A DNA stretch of 64,000 nt, taken from contig CAXXWD010000001.1 in NCBI GenBank assembly GCA_963667595.2, forward strand, positions 2,092,126 through 2,156,125. Reading direction: 5' to 3'. A program made the translations under genes and the position numbers. The stretch comes from JAHJQZ01 sp963667595 (GTDB lineage Bacteria; Pseudomonadota; Alphaproteobacteria; Rhizobiales; Devosiaceae). This document shows, piece after piece, positions 45,589-56,508 of this stretch; within the stretch, counting starts at the first letter, position 1, and each line of letters opens with the position of its first letter. The notes under the pieces were generated by a model, which was not told the DNA's origin, did not search any database, and saw nothing but the letters and a program-made list of their open reading frames with translations.

Positions 45589-45595
45589 GGGGCGC

Positions 45596-46570
45596 ATGAT
45601 GGACTATTATATGACGCTCGTTTTCGTCCTCGACTCCATGGTCCGGCTTTCGGTGCCGCTGCTGCTTGCCGCGCTGGCCGGGCTTTATTCGGAACGCTCC
45701 GGCGTGGTCGATATCGGACTCGAAGGCAAGATGCTGGCCGGCGCGTTCGGTGCGGCGGTGGTGGGCTATTACACCCAGTCCGCCTGGCTGGGCCTCGGGG
45801 CCGGCATCCTCACCGGTGTGTTGATGTCGCTGATCCACGGCATTGCCTCGATCACCTTCAAGGGCGACCAGATCGTTTCCGGCACGGCCATCAACTTTCT
45901 CGCCGCGGGTTTGACCACCTTTTTCGGCGAGGCCTGGTTCCATCTCGGCGGGCGGACGCCACCCATGCCCACGGGGGGCCGTTTCGAGGAGATCGTTTTG
46001 CCCTTTGCCGACGAGATCAGGAACGTGCCGTTTCTCGGCCCGCTTTATGCCGACCTCATCTCCGGGCACAACATCCTGGTCTATATCGCCTTTTTGATGG
46101 TGCCACTGACCTGGTACGTGTTGTTCCGCACCCGTTTCGGCTTGCGGCTCCGGGCCACCGGCGAAAATCCCAAGGCAGTCGATACCGCCGGCATCAACGT
46201 CTCCTACATGCGCTATCTGGCGGTGATCATCGCCGGCGTGCTGACAGGCATCGCCGGCGCCTATTTCTCCATCGCCCAGTCCTCGGGTTTCGGCAACAAC
46301 ATGACGGCCGGCAAGGGCTTCATCGCCCTGGCGGCGATGATCTTCGCCAAATGGAAGCCGTGGCCGGCCCTGTGGACCTGCCTGCTGTTCGGGTTCCTCG
46401 ATGCCATGCAGATCCGTTTGCAGGGCGTGGAGCTGCCGCTGATCGGACAGGTGCCGGTGCAGGCCATCCAGGCGCTGCCCTATGTGCTGACGGTGGTGCT
46501 GCTTGCCGGCTTCATGGGCAAGGCCGTCAGCCCCAAGGCCGATGGTGTGCCCTATGTGAAGGAAAACTGA
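45596..46570 (+). CDS. Nucleoside ABC transporter permease 2
   Basis: 324 residues, second BPD_transp_2 permease. It shows LLLAALAGLYSERSGVVDIGLEGKML and the coupling loop RTRFGLRLRATGENPKAVDTAGI, closely parallel to permease 1. Starts 7 bp after that gene with two successive ATG codons (45596 and 45599). Last gene of the transporter part; a hairpin follows its stop. Confidence 0.92.
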   Translation: MMDYYMTLVFVLDSMVRLSVPLLLAALAGLYSERSGVVDIGLEGKMLAGAFGAAVVGYYTQSAWLGLGAGILTGVLMSLIHGIASITFKGDQIVSGTAINFLAAGLTTFFGEAWFHLGGRTPPMPTGGRFEEIVLPFADEIRNVPFLGPLYADLISGHNILVYIAFLMVPLTWYVLFRTRFGLRLRATGENPKAVDTAGINVSYMRYLAVIIAGVLTGIAGAYFSIAQSSGFGNNMTAGKGFIALAAMIFAKWKPWPALWTCLLFGFLDAMQIRLQGVELPLIGQVPVQAIQALPYVLTVVLLAGFMGKAVSPKADGVPYVKEN

Positions 46571-46597
46571 TCGGACCGGAAAGTTCCGGATTGCGAT

Positions 46598-46636
46598 ACC
46601 CTCGGTCGTTTCCGCATCTCATGCGGGACCGAGGGT
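46598..46636 (+). terminator. Hairpin between the transporter genes and cdd
   Basis: Two-part stem: ACCCTCGGT / ACCGAGGGT outside and CCGCAT / ATGCGG inside with a 3-base loop, then TTTCG. It probably reduces read-through into the enzyme genes. Confidence 0.6.
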
Positions 46637-46676
46637 TTCGTGTCGCGCGGATGATGGGATATGCTCTGGCGTATCG

Positions 46677-46705
46677 TGCGAAAAAGGGTATTCCGGTTTT
46701 TCGCA
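46677..46705. promoter_or_regulatory. Palindrome upstream of cdd, candidate operator
   Basis: TGCGAAAAA, 11 bases, TTTTTCGCA: perfect 9-bp arms about 100 bp before the cdd start, after the hairpin at 46598-46636. A regulator-binding site for an internal promoter would fit; the regulator is not in the window. Confidence 0.4.
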
Positions 46706-46806
46706 ATCAACGGTGCGACCACACGGAAAAAAAGAGCGGCGTGGCGCTTCAGCATGAACGCTCGCCGACACGACGTTTGCGGAAAAGAAAAGGCCACGGA
46801 CCCGAC

Positions 46807-47220
46807 ATGAACAAGGATATCGACGCCCAGCTTTTTGCGGCGGCGGAACGTATTCGCCGCAATGCCCATGTGCCCTATTCGCATTTTCCCGTCGGTGCGG
46901 CGATTCTCGCCGATGACGGCGCGATCTATGCCGGCTGCAATGTCGAAAACGCCGCCTACCCCTTGGGGAACTGCGCCGAAGCCTCCGCCATCGCGGCCAT
47001 GATTGGCGCCGGTGCCCATCGCATCGCCCGTATCTACATCACCGGCAATGGCGCCGAACCGGTGACGCCCTGCGGCGGTTGCCGCCAGCGCATCCGCGAA
47101 TTCGCCGATCCCGACACCACGATCATCTGCCATGGCGTCGACGGCGAGCCGCTCGTGACGACGCTCGACGAATTGTTGCCCCATTCTTTCGGGCCCGAAC
47201 ATCTGGGAGCCGCCAAATGA
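46807..47220 (+). CDS. cdd: Cytidine deaminase
   Basis: 137 residues, the short tetrameric type. It deaminates cytidine and deoxycytidine to uridine and deoxyuridine. Substrate and zinc motifs: PYSHFPVGAAILADDG, GCNVENAAYPLGNCAEASAI (zinc Cys and proton-shuttling Glu) and PCGGCRQRIREF (two zinc Cys). Where many tetrameric enzymes have CAER, this one has CAEA, lacking the arginine known in Bacillus to offset thiolate charge. The stop overlaps punA (ATGA). Confidence 0.95.
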   Translation: MNKDIDAQLFAAAERIRRNAHVPYSHFPVGAAILADDGAIYAGCNVENAAYPLGNCAEASAIAAMIGAGAHRIARIYITGNGAEPVTPCGGCRQRIREFADPDTTIICHGVDGEPLVTTLDELLPHSFGPEHLGAAK

Positions 47221-48032
47221 GCACGCGCGCCCTCGCCGTCATCCACGACCGGGCCGGAGCGGACGCGCGCGTCTCGACGGCATTGGTGCTCGGTTCGGGT
47301 CTTTCCGGACTCGGCGATCTCATGACCGACCGCATAGCCATTCCCTATGCCGATCTCGACGGATTTCCCGGTTCGGGTCGCTCCGGTTCGGGTGTCGCCG
47401 GCCACGGACAGGATCTGCTGATCGGCACTTTGGGGCAGAAACGCGTCGCCGTGCTGACCGGTCGCGAGCACTATTACGAGCGCGGCAATGCCGCCGCCAT
47501 GCGGCCGGCCCTCGAAACGCTTGTCGAACTCGGCGTCGAGACGCTTCTGCTCACCAATGCCGCCGGGTCGCTGCGCCCGGACGTCCCGCCCGGCGAACTG
47601 ATGATGATCACCGATCACATCAACTATGCCGGCATGAATCCGCTGATCGGCGAACCAACCGACAAACGTTTCGTCAATATGGTCGATGCCTACGATCCCG
47701 CCTTGCGGCTCAAGGCCATGACGGTCGCCGAAAGGCTCGGCATCATCCTTCATGAAGGCGTCTACATGTGGTATTCCGGCCCGTCCTTCGAGACGGTGGC
47801 GGAAATCCGGATGGCCATCCGGCTTGGCGCCGATGCCGTCGGCATGTCGACCGTACCCGAAGTGATCCTTGCCCGCATGCTGGGCTTGAAGGTCTGGGCC
47901 TGCTCGGCCATCACCAATATGGGCGCCGGTCTTTCTGACGAAACCCTTTCTCACGAACACACCCGGGTCATGGCCGCACAAGGGGCGAACAAATTGTTGC
48001 GGCTCGTTCCGGAGCTGGTGGAGGCAGTATGA
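47217..48032 (+). CDS. punA: Purine-nucleoside phosphorylase
   Basis: 271 residues, the trimeric (PNPase/MTAP) type. It phosphorolyses purine (deoxy)nucleosides to the base and (deoxy)ribose-1-phosphate. Motifs: LVLGSGLSGLGD, TGREHYYERGN, LLLTNAAGSLRPDVPPGELM, GVYMWYSGPSFETVAEIRM and the specificity loop CSAITNMGAG. The ATG and TGA overlaps with cdd and deoC show translational coupling. Confidence 0.94.
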   Translation: MSTRALAVIHDRAGADARVSTALVLGSGLSGLGDLMTDRIAIPYADLDGFPGSGRSGSGVAGHGQDLLIGTLGQKRVAVLTGREHYYERGNAAAMRPALETLVELGVETLLLTNAAGSLRPDVPPGELMMITDHINYAGMNPLIGEPTDKRFVNMVDAYDPALRLKAMTVAERLGIILHEGVYMWYSGPSFETVAEIRMAIRLGADAVGMSTVPEVILARMLGLKVWACSAITNMGAGLSDETLSHEHTRVMAAQGANKLLRLVPELVEAV

Positions 48033-49018
48033 ACCTCACTATCGTCGACCCTTCCCAGGGCGAAAAACCCCATGCCCGCAATCCCGGCTATCCGCTCGAT
48101 CTCGACGTGATCGACAGGATTCGCGTGAACCGCTCGGCGCTCGAACGACGCGCCAATGGCGTGGCCGCGCGACGCGTGGTCCGACGCGAATGGCGAAGCG
48201 CCTGGCTTTTGAAGGCCATCACGCTCATGGACCTGACGACGCTCAATTCCGACGACACGCCCGGCCGCGTTGCCCGGCTTTGCGCCAAGGCGCGCGCGCC
48301 GCTGAGGCCCGATATTCTTGCGGCGCTCGGTATTGATGCGCGCGGTTTCCACACGGCGGCGGTCTGCGTTTATCACCAGTTCGTCGAAACCGCCGTTCAG
48401 GCGCTCGATGGCACATCCATTCCGGTCGCGGCCGTCTCGACGGCCTTTCCGCACGGCCTCGCGCCGTTCGAAAGCCGGCTGATGGAGATCGAAGGTTCGG
48501 TCAAGGCCGGCGCCAGCGAGATCGACATCGTCATCGAACGCGGTCTGGTGCTGACTGGCGACTGGCAGGGTCTTTACGACCAGATCCGCGCCTATCGCAA
48601 GGCGTGCGGGGACGCGCACTTAAAGACCATTCTCGGCACTGGCGAACTGGCTACGCTCACCAATGTCGCCAAGGCCTCAATGGTGGCGATGATGGCCGGG
48701 GCCGATTTCATCAAGACTTCGACTGGCAAGGAAAAGGTCAACGCCACCCTGCCGGTGACCCTTGCCATGATCCGCATGATCCGTCAGTTCCATGAGATGA
48801 CCGGGGTCAGGATCGGCTACAAGCCGGCTGGCGGCATTTCGACCGCCAGCCAGGCGTTGCCCTATCTGGCGCTGATCAGGGAGGAACTCGGCACCGACTG
48901 GCTCAACCCTGAGCTTTTCCGTTTCGGCGCGTCCTCGCTCCTCAACGATCTCGAATGCCAGCTCGAACTGAGCGCCACCGGCTACAACGCCGCCGACTAT
49001 CGTCAGGCCATGGCGTGA
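48029..49018 (+). CDS. deoC: Deoxyribose-phosphate aldolase
   Basis: 329 residues. It splits 2-deoxyribose-5-phosphate into acetaldehyde and glyceraldehyde-3-phosphate. The Schiff-base lysine motif is GADFIKTSTGKE (near residue 230), with KTILGTGELA and KPAGGIST also present. The N-terminus is about 70 residues longer than E. coli DeoC and contains a basic region (ERRANGVAARRVVRREWRSA), as in the DeoC form of many Gram-negatives. Its acetaldehyde product is the likely substrate of the next gene. Confidence 0.95.
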   Translation: MNLTIVDPSQGEKPHARNPGYPLDLDVIDRIRVNRSALERRANGVAARRVVRREWRSAWLLKAITLMDLTTLNSDDTPGRVARLCAKARAPLRPDILAALGIDARGFHTAAVCVYHQFVETAVQALDGTSIPVAAVSTAFPHGLAPFESRLMEIEGSVKAGASEIDIVIERGLVLTGDWQGLYDQIRAYRKACGDAHLKTILGTGELATLTNVAKASMVAMMAGADFIKTSTGKEKVNATLPVTLAMIRMIRQFHEMTGVRIGYKPAGGISTASQALPYLALIREELGTDWLNPELFRFGASSLLNDLECQLELSATGYNAADYRQAMA

Positions 49019-49130
49019 CGCGGGGCGCGAATGAACAAATGGAACCAGATAGAGTGTCAGGCGCGTTGTCCTTTTCCCGTCAGAAAAGAGGCAAAGAGCG
49101 CAGCTCAAAAGATCGCACGAGGCCACTGAC

Positions 49131-51365
49131 ATGACCGAGATAACCGACATCATGATGACGATGGAGTACGGTCCGGCGCCGGACAATGCCGATGCGGCTT
49201 TTGCCTGGCTCGATGCGCATGGGCGCACATTCGGCCATTTCATTTCCGGCGCGTGGACACAACCGGCGCATCTGTTCGCCACCCACAATCCGGCGACCGG
49301 AGAGCCGTTGGCCGAGGTCAGCGCCGGCACGCCCGAGGATGTGGACGCGGCGGTTGCGGCGGCGCGTGCCGCCTTTCCGGCCTGGGCGGCGCTGTCGGGC
49401 TACAAGCGCGCCCGTTATCTGCGCGCACTCGCCAAGGCGGTCGGCAAGAAGGCGCGCCTGTTTGCGCTTCTGGAAACGCTCGACAATGGAAGGCCGATCA
49501 CGGAAAGTCTTGGCGGCGAGATCCCCTCGGTCGTTCGCTATTTCGACTATTTCGCCGGTTGGGCCCAGCTTGTCGGACATGCGTTTCCCGACCGCGTGGC
49601 TTATGGCGTTTGCGGCCAAATCATCCCGTGGAATTTCCCCACCTCGATGCTGGCCTGGAAGATTGCCCCGGCCCTGGCGGCGGGCAACACGGTCGTGCTG
49701 AAGCCGGCCGAACTGACGCCGCTGACAGCGCTCCTGTTCGCCGAAATCTGCACCGAGATCGGTTTGCCGAAAGGTGTGATCAATATCGTCACCGGTGCCG
49801 GCGAAACCGGCGCGGCACTGGTCGCTCACGACGATGTCGACAAGATCGCCTTTACCGGCTCGACCGAGGTCGGCCGCGATATCCGCGCGAGAACCGCCGG
49901 GTCCGGCAAGGGGCTGTCGCTCGAACTCGGCGGCAAGTCGGCTTTCATCGTTTTCGAGGATGCCGATATCGATAGCGCCGTCGACACCCTGGTGGAATCG
50001 ATCTTTTTCGACCAGGGCCAGATCTGTTCCGCCAGTTCGCGCCTGCTCGTTCACGAAGCGATTGCCAACGATTTCCTCGCGCGGCTCAAAAGGCGCATGA
50101 ACGGGCTCCGCGTCGGCGATCCGATGGACGCCTCCACCGATATCGGCGCGATGATCGCCCCTTCGGAAGTCGACCGGGTTTCAGCCATGCTCGATCAGGG
50201 CGAAGCGGAAGGCGGCAGGCGCTACGAGGCGGAAATCGTTTTGCCCAATCGCGGTGCCTTTTTCAAACCGACGCTCGTGACCGATGTCGCCCCGACCCAT
50301 ACTCTCGTCCGCGAGGAAATCTTCGGACCGGTTCTGGTCGCCATGAGTTTCCGGACGCCCGACGAGGCGGTGGCCTTGGCCAACAACACGCGCTACGGGC
50401 TGGCGGCGAACGTGTGGAGCGAGAACGTCAACCTCGTTCTCGACATGGCCCCGAAGCTCAAGGCGGGCGTGGTCTGGATCAACGGTTCCAACATGTTCGA
50501 TGCGGCCGCCGGGTTCGGCGGCTATCGCGAATCCGGGTTCGGGCGCGATGGCGGCAGGGAGTGCCTCGGCGGCTATCTTAAGCCGGCCTTTGAACAGAAA
50601 CTGGAAAAGGCACCCGCTGTTCCGGCTGCCCCCATTTCGTCTTCGGGCGATGTCGTCAAGGCGGTGGCCGCCGCCCGCAAGGTATCCGGCTGGGCCGGAA
50701 CCAGTGGCGCGGCGAGAGCCGCGAGCCTTTATCGCCTCGGCGAAGGCCTGGAACAGCGCCGGGCCGAATTCATCGGCCGGCTCGTTTCATGCGGCGCATC
50801 CCCATCCGAAGCGGAACGCGAGGTCGAGGCCACCATCGAGCGCCTGTTCGCCTTTGCCGGCTGGGCCGACAAGAACGAGGGCGTGGTGCATGACGTACCG
50901 CGCCGCGCCACGGTCATGGCCATCAACGAGCCCATCGGCGTCATCGGCATCGCCGCACCCGACGAGGCGCCGCTTCTCGGGGCCGTTTCGCTTCTGGCGC
51001 CAGCCATCGCCCGGGGAAACACCATCGTGCTCATCCCTTCCGAAAGCAATCCGGCGCCGATGGCGGATTTTGCCCAGATCGTCGAGACGGCGGGCCTGCC
51101 CGGGGGCGTGGTCAACATCGTTGCCGGCGACAGCGTGGCGCTATCTGAAAAACTGGCGCGCCATGACGGGGTTGACGGTCTGTGGTTCTGCGGATCGGCC
51201 GAAGCCGGCGCCGAAATGGAGCGGTTGTCCATCCACAACCTCAAGCAGGTCTGGACGACGCGCGGTCTGAGGTTCGACTGGTTCGACAAACCGGCGCTGG
51301 AAGGGGATTACTTCCTTTTGAAGGCGACGCAGGTGAAGAACATCTGGATCCCCTATGGCGCGTGA
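49131..51365 (+). CDS. Two-part aldehyde dehydrogenase (complete plus truncated ALDH)
   Basis: 744 residues. Residues about 30-490 form a full ALDH: PWNFPTSMLAWKIAPALAAG, the NAD-binding FTGSTEVGRDI, the general-base ELGGKSAFIV and the catalytic Cys in FFDQGQICSASSR. Residues about 510-744 form a second, incomplete ALDH-like half: the NAD-binding part (AINEPIGVIGIAAPDEAP, GLWFCGSAEAGAEM) is present but the catalytic Cys region is lacking. Placed between deoC and deoA, it most likely oxidises the acetaldehyde released by DeoC; that role is inferred from position. The second half may serve assembly or regulation. Confidence 0.88.
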   Translation: MTEITDIMMTMEYGPAPDNADAAFAWLDAHGRTFGHFISGAWTQPAHLFATHNPATGEPLAEVSAGTPEDVDAAVAAARAAFPAWAALSGYKRARYLRALAKAVGKKARLFALLETLDNGRPITESLGGEIPSVVRYFDYFAGWAQLVGHAFPDRVAYGVCGQIIPWNFPTSMLAWKIAPALAAGNTVVLKPAELTPLTALLFAEICTEIGLPKGVINIVTGAGETGAALVAHDDVDKIAFTGSTEVGRDIRARTAGSGKGLSLELGGKSAFIVFEDADIDSAVDTLVESIFFDQGQICSASSRLLVHEAIANDFLARLKRRMNGLRVGDPMDASTDIGAMIAPSEVDRVSAMLDQGEAEGGRRYEAEIVLPNRGAFFKPTLVTDVAPTHTLVREEIFGPVLVAMSFRTPDEAVALANNTRYGLAANVWSENVNLVLDMAPKLKAGVVWINGSNMFDAAAGFGGYRESGFGRDGGRECLGGYLKPAFEQKLEKAPAVPAAPISSSGDVVKAVAAARKVSGWAGTSGAARAASLYRLGEGLEQRRAEFIGRLVSCGASPSEAEREVEATIERLFAFAGWADKNEGVVHDVPRRATVMAINEPIGVIGIAAPDEAPLLGAVSLLAPAIARGNTIVLIPSESNPAPMADFAQIVETAGLPGGVVNIVAGDSVALSEKLARHDGVDGLWFCGSAEAGAEMERLSIHNLKQVWTTRGLRFDWFDKPALEGDYFLLKATQVKNIWIPYGA

Positions 51366-51376
51366 GGAATAGTCAC

Positions 51377-52704
<1,328 letters not shown>

Positions 52705-52705
<1 letters not shown>

Positions 52706-53934
52706 TGCCGCGCGTCGTCATCGGAGTTCTCGACAGTTTCGGTATTGGCGGGGCGCCGGATGCCGGCGAGTATTTCAATAACGGCGTGCCCGATACCGGC
52801 GCCAACACGTTCCTTCACATCGCCGAGGCCTGCGCTTCGGGGCAGGCGGACCGGGCGGGCGTTCGCGCCGGGGCGCTCGACCTGCCCAATCTCGACAAAC
52901 TTGGTCTCGGCGCGGCGGGCAAACTCTCTTGCGGCGTTCTGGCGCCCGGTTTTTCGGAACAGGCTATCGGGTTCTGGGCCGTTGGCCGCGAGGTTTCCAA
53001 AGGCAAGGACACCCCGTCCGGGCATTGGGAAATCGCCGGTGTGCCGGTGCCGTTCGACTGGGGCTATTTCCCGACGCGCGTACCCACCTTTCCCCCCGAC
53101 ATGATCGCGTCCATTGTCGAGGAAGCGGGTCTGCCGGGGATCCTTGGCGACAAGCACGCCTCGGGTACGACGATCATCGCCGAACTCGGCGAGCAAAGCA
53201 TCAGGACCGGTAAGCCGATCTGCTACACCTCGGCCGATTCCGTCTTCCAGATCGCGGCACACGAAACCCATTTCGGTCTCAAACGGCTCTACGATCTTTG
53301 CGAAATCGCCTTCAAGTACACCGCGCCGATGCGGATCGGCCGCGTCATCGCCCGGCCTTTCGTCGGGGAAACGGCCGCAACCTTCAAGCGTACGTCCAAC
53401 CGGCACGATTATGCCATCGAACCGCCCGAACCGACCCTGCTCGACCGGGTGTCCGAGGCCGGGTTCGATGTTTATGCCATCGGCAAGATTTCCGATATCT
53501 ATGCGGGCCGGGGCGTGACCCACAAGATCAAGGCGGCCGGCAACATGGCCCTCATGGACATGACGCTCGAAGCCATGGATATGGCCGGCGACAGGGGGCT
53601 GATCTTCACCAATTTCGTCGATTTCGATCAGGATTTCGGTCACCGCCGCGATATCGTCGGCTATGCGCGCGCGCTCGAACAGTTCGATATCCGTCTGCCC
53701 GAACTCATTGCCAAACTGCGTCAGGACGATCTTTTGATCCTCACCGCCGATCACGGCAACGATCCGAGCTGGACCGGGACGGACCACACCCGCGAACAGG
53801 TGCCGATCCTCGTTTTTTCGCAGAAAACAGGCGCCGGCTCAGCCGGGCTCCGCACCACCTTCGCCGATATCGGGGAAACGGCGGCAAAATGGATCGGTCT
53901 CAAACCGGCGCGACATGGTCGCGCTTTCCTGTGA
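52705..53934 (+). CDS. deoB: Phosphopentomutase
   Basis: 409 residues, alkaline-phosphatase-superfamily metalloenzyme that interconverts (deoxy)ribose-1- and -5-phosphate. Metal-site motifs: VIGVLDSFGIGGAPDA at the N-terminus, the phospho-acceptor region DTPSGHWEIAG, and the C-terminal ILTADHGNDPSWTGTDHTRE. The ATG at 52705 overlaps the deoA stop by one base; a GTG codon just before it is also possible. Confidence 0.96.
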
Positions 53935-54018
53935 TCGAACCAAAACGCACATGGACTCTTGAGGGACGCGATTCCATTGTCGCGCCAAATTTTCCCATGT
54001 CGCGCAAGAGGTGCCAAG

Positions 54019-54648
54019 ATGAAAAATCTGACCGTGGTCAATCACCCCCTGATCCAGCACAAGCTGACCATCATGCGCGACAAGCATACGTCCACAGCCG
54101 GCTTCCGCCGGCTGTTGCGCGAGATTGCCCATCTTCTTTGTTATGAGGTCACCCGCGACCTCGAACTGGAAGAAGTCGAGATCGAAACGCCGCTGACCGT
54201 GATGCAGGCCCCGGCGATCAAGGGCAAGAAACTGGTCTTCGCCTCGATCCTCAGAGCCGGCAACGGCCTTTTGGAAGGCATGCTCGATCTCGTGCCCGCC
54301 GCCCGCGTCGCCCATATCGGCATCTATCGCGACCACGAAACACTCGAACCGGTCGAGTATTATTTCAAGGCGCCGGGCAATCTCGAAGACCGTCTCGTCA
54401 TCGTCGTCGATCCGATGCTGGCCACGGCCGGTTCGTCGACCGCCGCGGTGCAAAAGCTCAAGGAACGCGGCGCCACCAATATCCGGTTCCTCTCGCTGGT
54501 GGCCGCACCCGAAGGCGTCAAGCGCTTTTCAGAAGAGCATCCCGACGTGCAGATCTTCACCGCCGCGCTCGACGATCATCTCAACGAACTGGGCTATATC
54601 GTGCCCGGTCTCGGCGATGCCGGCGACCGCATGTACGGCACGAAATAG
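54019..54648 (+). CDS. upp: Uracil phosphoribosyltransferase
   Basis: 209 residues. It makes UMP from uracil and PRPP, recycling the base released by DeoA. Motifs: FASILRAGNGLLEGMLDLVP, the PRPP loop VVDPMLATAGSSTAAV and the uracil-binding end YIVPGLGDAGDRMYGT. The ATG at 54019 follows AAGAGGTG; the in-frame ATG at 53959 is poorer. Last gene of the nucleoside cluster. Confidence 0.96.
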   Translation: MKNLTVVNHPLIQHKLTIMRDKHTSTAGFRRLLREIAHLLCYEVTRDLELEEVEIETPLTVMQAPAIKGKKLVFASILRAGNGLLEGMLDLVPAARVAHIGIYRDHETLEPVEYYFKAPGNLEDRLVIVVDPMLATAGSSTAAVQKLKERGATNIRFLSLVAAPEGVKRFSEEHPDVQIFTAALDDHLNELGYIVPGLGDAGDRMYGTK

Positions 54649-54911
54649 GCGCTTTTTCCTGTTGATCGGCCGATTGGCTGGCCGGAATGCCTTGGCGCGT
54701 GTCCTTGGGCGTCCGGCGGATGCAGGGGTTTTCTTCTGCGTCCATACGCACCGTTACGGACGCGTAGCGTTTGCGCCTAAATTCGATGCGCCCTTGGCAG
54801 CATGGCGGGAGGGTCTTGAAGAGACACGGCGCGTTGGCGGCGAGGCCGATTTTCTTGCTTGGGACCGGACGGTCGAACCTGCCAGCGCCAAGGCCAGAGA
54901 GTGAGGAAAAG

Positions 54912-56453
54912 ATGAAAAAATCAGCATTCCTGACGGGCCTTAGCCTGTTTGCCCTTGCGGCGGGAACCGGCGTCGCCTGTGCCCAGACCGATCCGGGACC
55001 CGATGCGTGCGCCGCCATCGCCGGCCTTTCCCTTTCCGGTTACGATCTCATGATCGATGCCGCCAGCCATGTCACCGACAAGGGGCTGCCGCATTGCCTT
55101 ATCGAAGGTTCGTTCGAGCATCGCACCGGCATCAACGGCAAGGATTATGCGCTCGGCTTCGCCATTGCCTTGCCCGACGCCTGGACCGGACGGCTTCTCT
55201 ATCAGGGCGGGGGCGGCCTCAACGGCACCGTCAATCCGCCTCTGGGAGAAACGGCTGCCGGGGACAAATCGGCGCTCGATCGCGGCTTCGCGGTCATCTC
55301 GTCGGACAGCGGACATAAAGGACAGGTGTGGGACGGCACGTTCCGCGAGGACCAAATCGCCAGTTTGAATTTTGCCGGCTGGTCGATCGAAAAGGTCGCC
55401 GCGCTCGGCAAGGCCATCGTCACCGCCTATTACGGCGCGCCGGCCGGCTATTCCTATTTCGCCGGCTGTTCGACCGGCGGACGCGAGGCCATGAGCGTGA
55501 CCGAGCGGTTCCCCGAAATCTTCGACGGGGTGATCGTCGGCGCGCCGGCCATGCGCACCAACCGCTCCAACCTACTGCTGGCCGAGAAGGCAGTGGCCAT
55601 GAATGCCGTTTCGCCCATGGTGGACGGCGTGCCGGATCGGTCCAAGGTGTTTTCCGATCAAGACAGGCACCTCATTCTCGAGGCGCTCCTCAAGAGCTGT
55701 GACGGTCTCGACGGCATAAAGGACGGCATGATCTTCAATACCCAGGCCTGCCGGTTCGATCCGTCGACGCTCGTCTGCGACGGTGGGAAAACCGATACCT
55801 GCCTGACCGCGGCCCAGGCCGATCTGGTGACAAAGACCTTCTCGCCCCTGATCGACGCCAACGGCTTCACCGCCTATCCCGCCTTCCCCTACGACACCGG
55901 CATCATGACCGATACCGATGGCATTCCCGGCATCCTGAGGGTGGACGACGAGCGGTCCCTGCAGTTCGGCAACAACGCCACCGCGTTCGATCTGCCGGCG
56001 CGTCTGGCCGAAGCCGATATCATGCAACCGCTCGTCAACACCAACGAGTGGACGGATCTCGGCTCCTTCGCCCAGGCCGGACACAAGGTCCTCTATTTCC
56101 ACGGCGTTTCCGATCCGTGGTTCTCGGCCAACGACACTCTCGATTATTACGAGCGCATGCTGGCGGCGACGAGCGCCCATGTGCCGGAGAAAGACTGGTC
56201 CGAATTCTATCTGGTTCCCGGCATGTCCCATTGCGGCGGCGGGCCGGCCAGCCTCGACCGGTTCGACCTTCTGAGCCCGCTGGTCGACTGGGTGGAAAAC
56301 GGTAGGGCACCGCAAGGCGTCATCGCGACGGGCGCAGATTTCCCCGGCCGCAGCCGGCCGCTCTGCCCCTATCCGAGCTATGCCTATTATGCCGGCGAAG
56401 GCGATCCCGAGGACGCGGCCAGCTACGCCTGCCGTCAGCCGGACGCGAACTGA
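54912..56453 (+). CDS. Secreted tannase/feruloyl esterase-family hydrolase
   Basis: 513 residues with a Sec signal peptide (MKKSAFLTGLSLFALAAGTG, cleavage after VACA). PF07519-type features: nucleophile elbow AGCSTGGREAMSV (Ser about residue 190), the acid in YFHGVSDPWFSAND, and the His in the C-terminal PGMSHCGGGP; the paired cysteines around CSTGG and SHCGG match the family disulphide. Likely substrates are esters of plant phenolics such as gallate or ferulate, but related enzymes cut other aromatic esters. It has GTGAGGAAAAG before its ATG. It stands 263 bp after upp and is probably a separate unit. Confidence 0.88.
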   Translation: MKKSAFLTGLSLFALAAGTGVACAQTDPGPDACAAIAGLSLSGYDLMIDAASHVTDKGLPHCLIEGSFEHRTGINGKDYALGFAIALPDAWTGRLLYQGGGGLNGTVNPPLGETAAGDKSALDRGFAVISSDSGHKGQVWDGTFREDQIASLNFAGWSIEKVAALGKAIVTAYYGAPAGYSYFAGCSTGGREAMSVTERFPEIFDGVIVGAPAMRTNRSNLLLAEKAVAMNAVSPMVDGVPDRSKVFSDQDRHLILEALLKSCDGLDGIKDGMIFNTQACRFDPSTLVCDGGKTDTCLTAAQADLVTKTFSPLIDANGFTAYPAFPYDTGIMTDTDGIPGILRVDDERSLQFGNNATAFDLPARLAEADIMQPLVNTNEWTDLGSFAQAGHKVLYFHGVSDPWFSANDTLDYYERMLAATSAHVPEKDWSEFYLVPGMSHCGGGPASLDRFDLLSPLVDWVENGRAPQGVIATGADFPGRSRPLCPYPSYAYYAGEGDPEDAASYACRQPDAN

Positions 56454-56508
56454 TATCTCTTGTGTCCGCGGGCCGGTTGCGACCGGTTCGCGGGCACATT
56501 CCGAAAGA

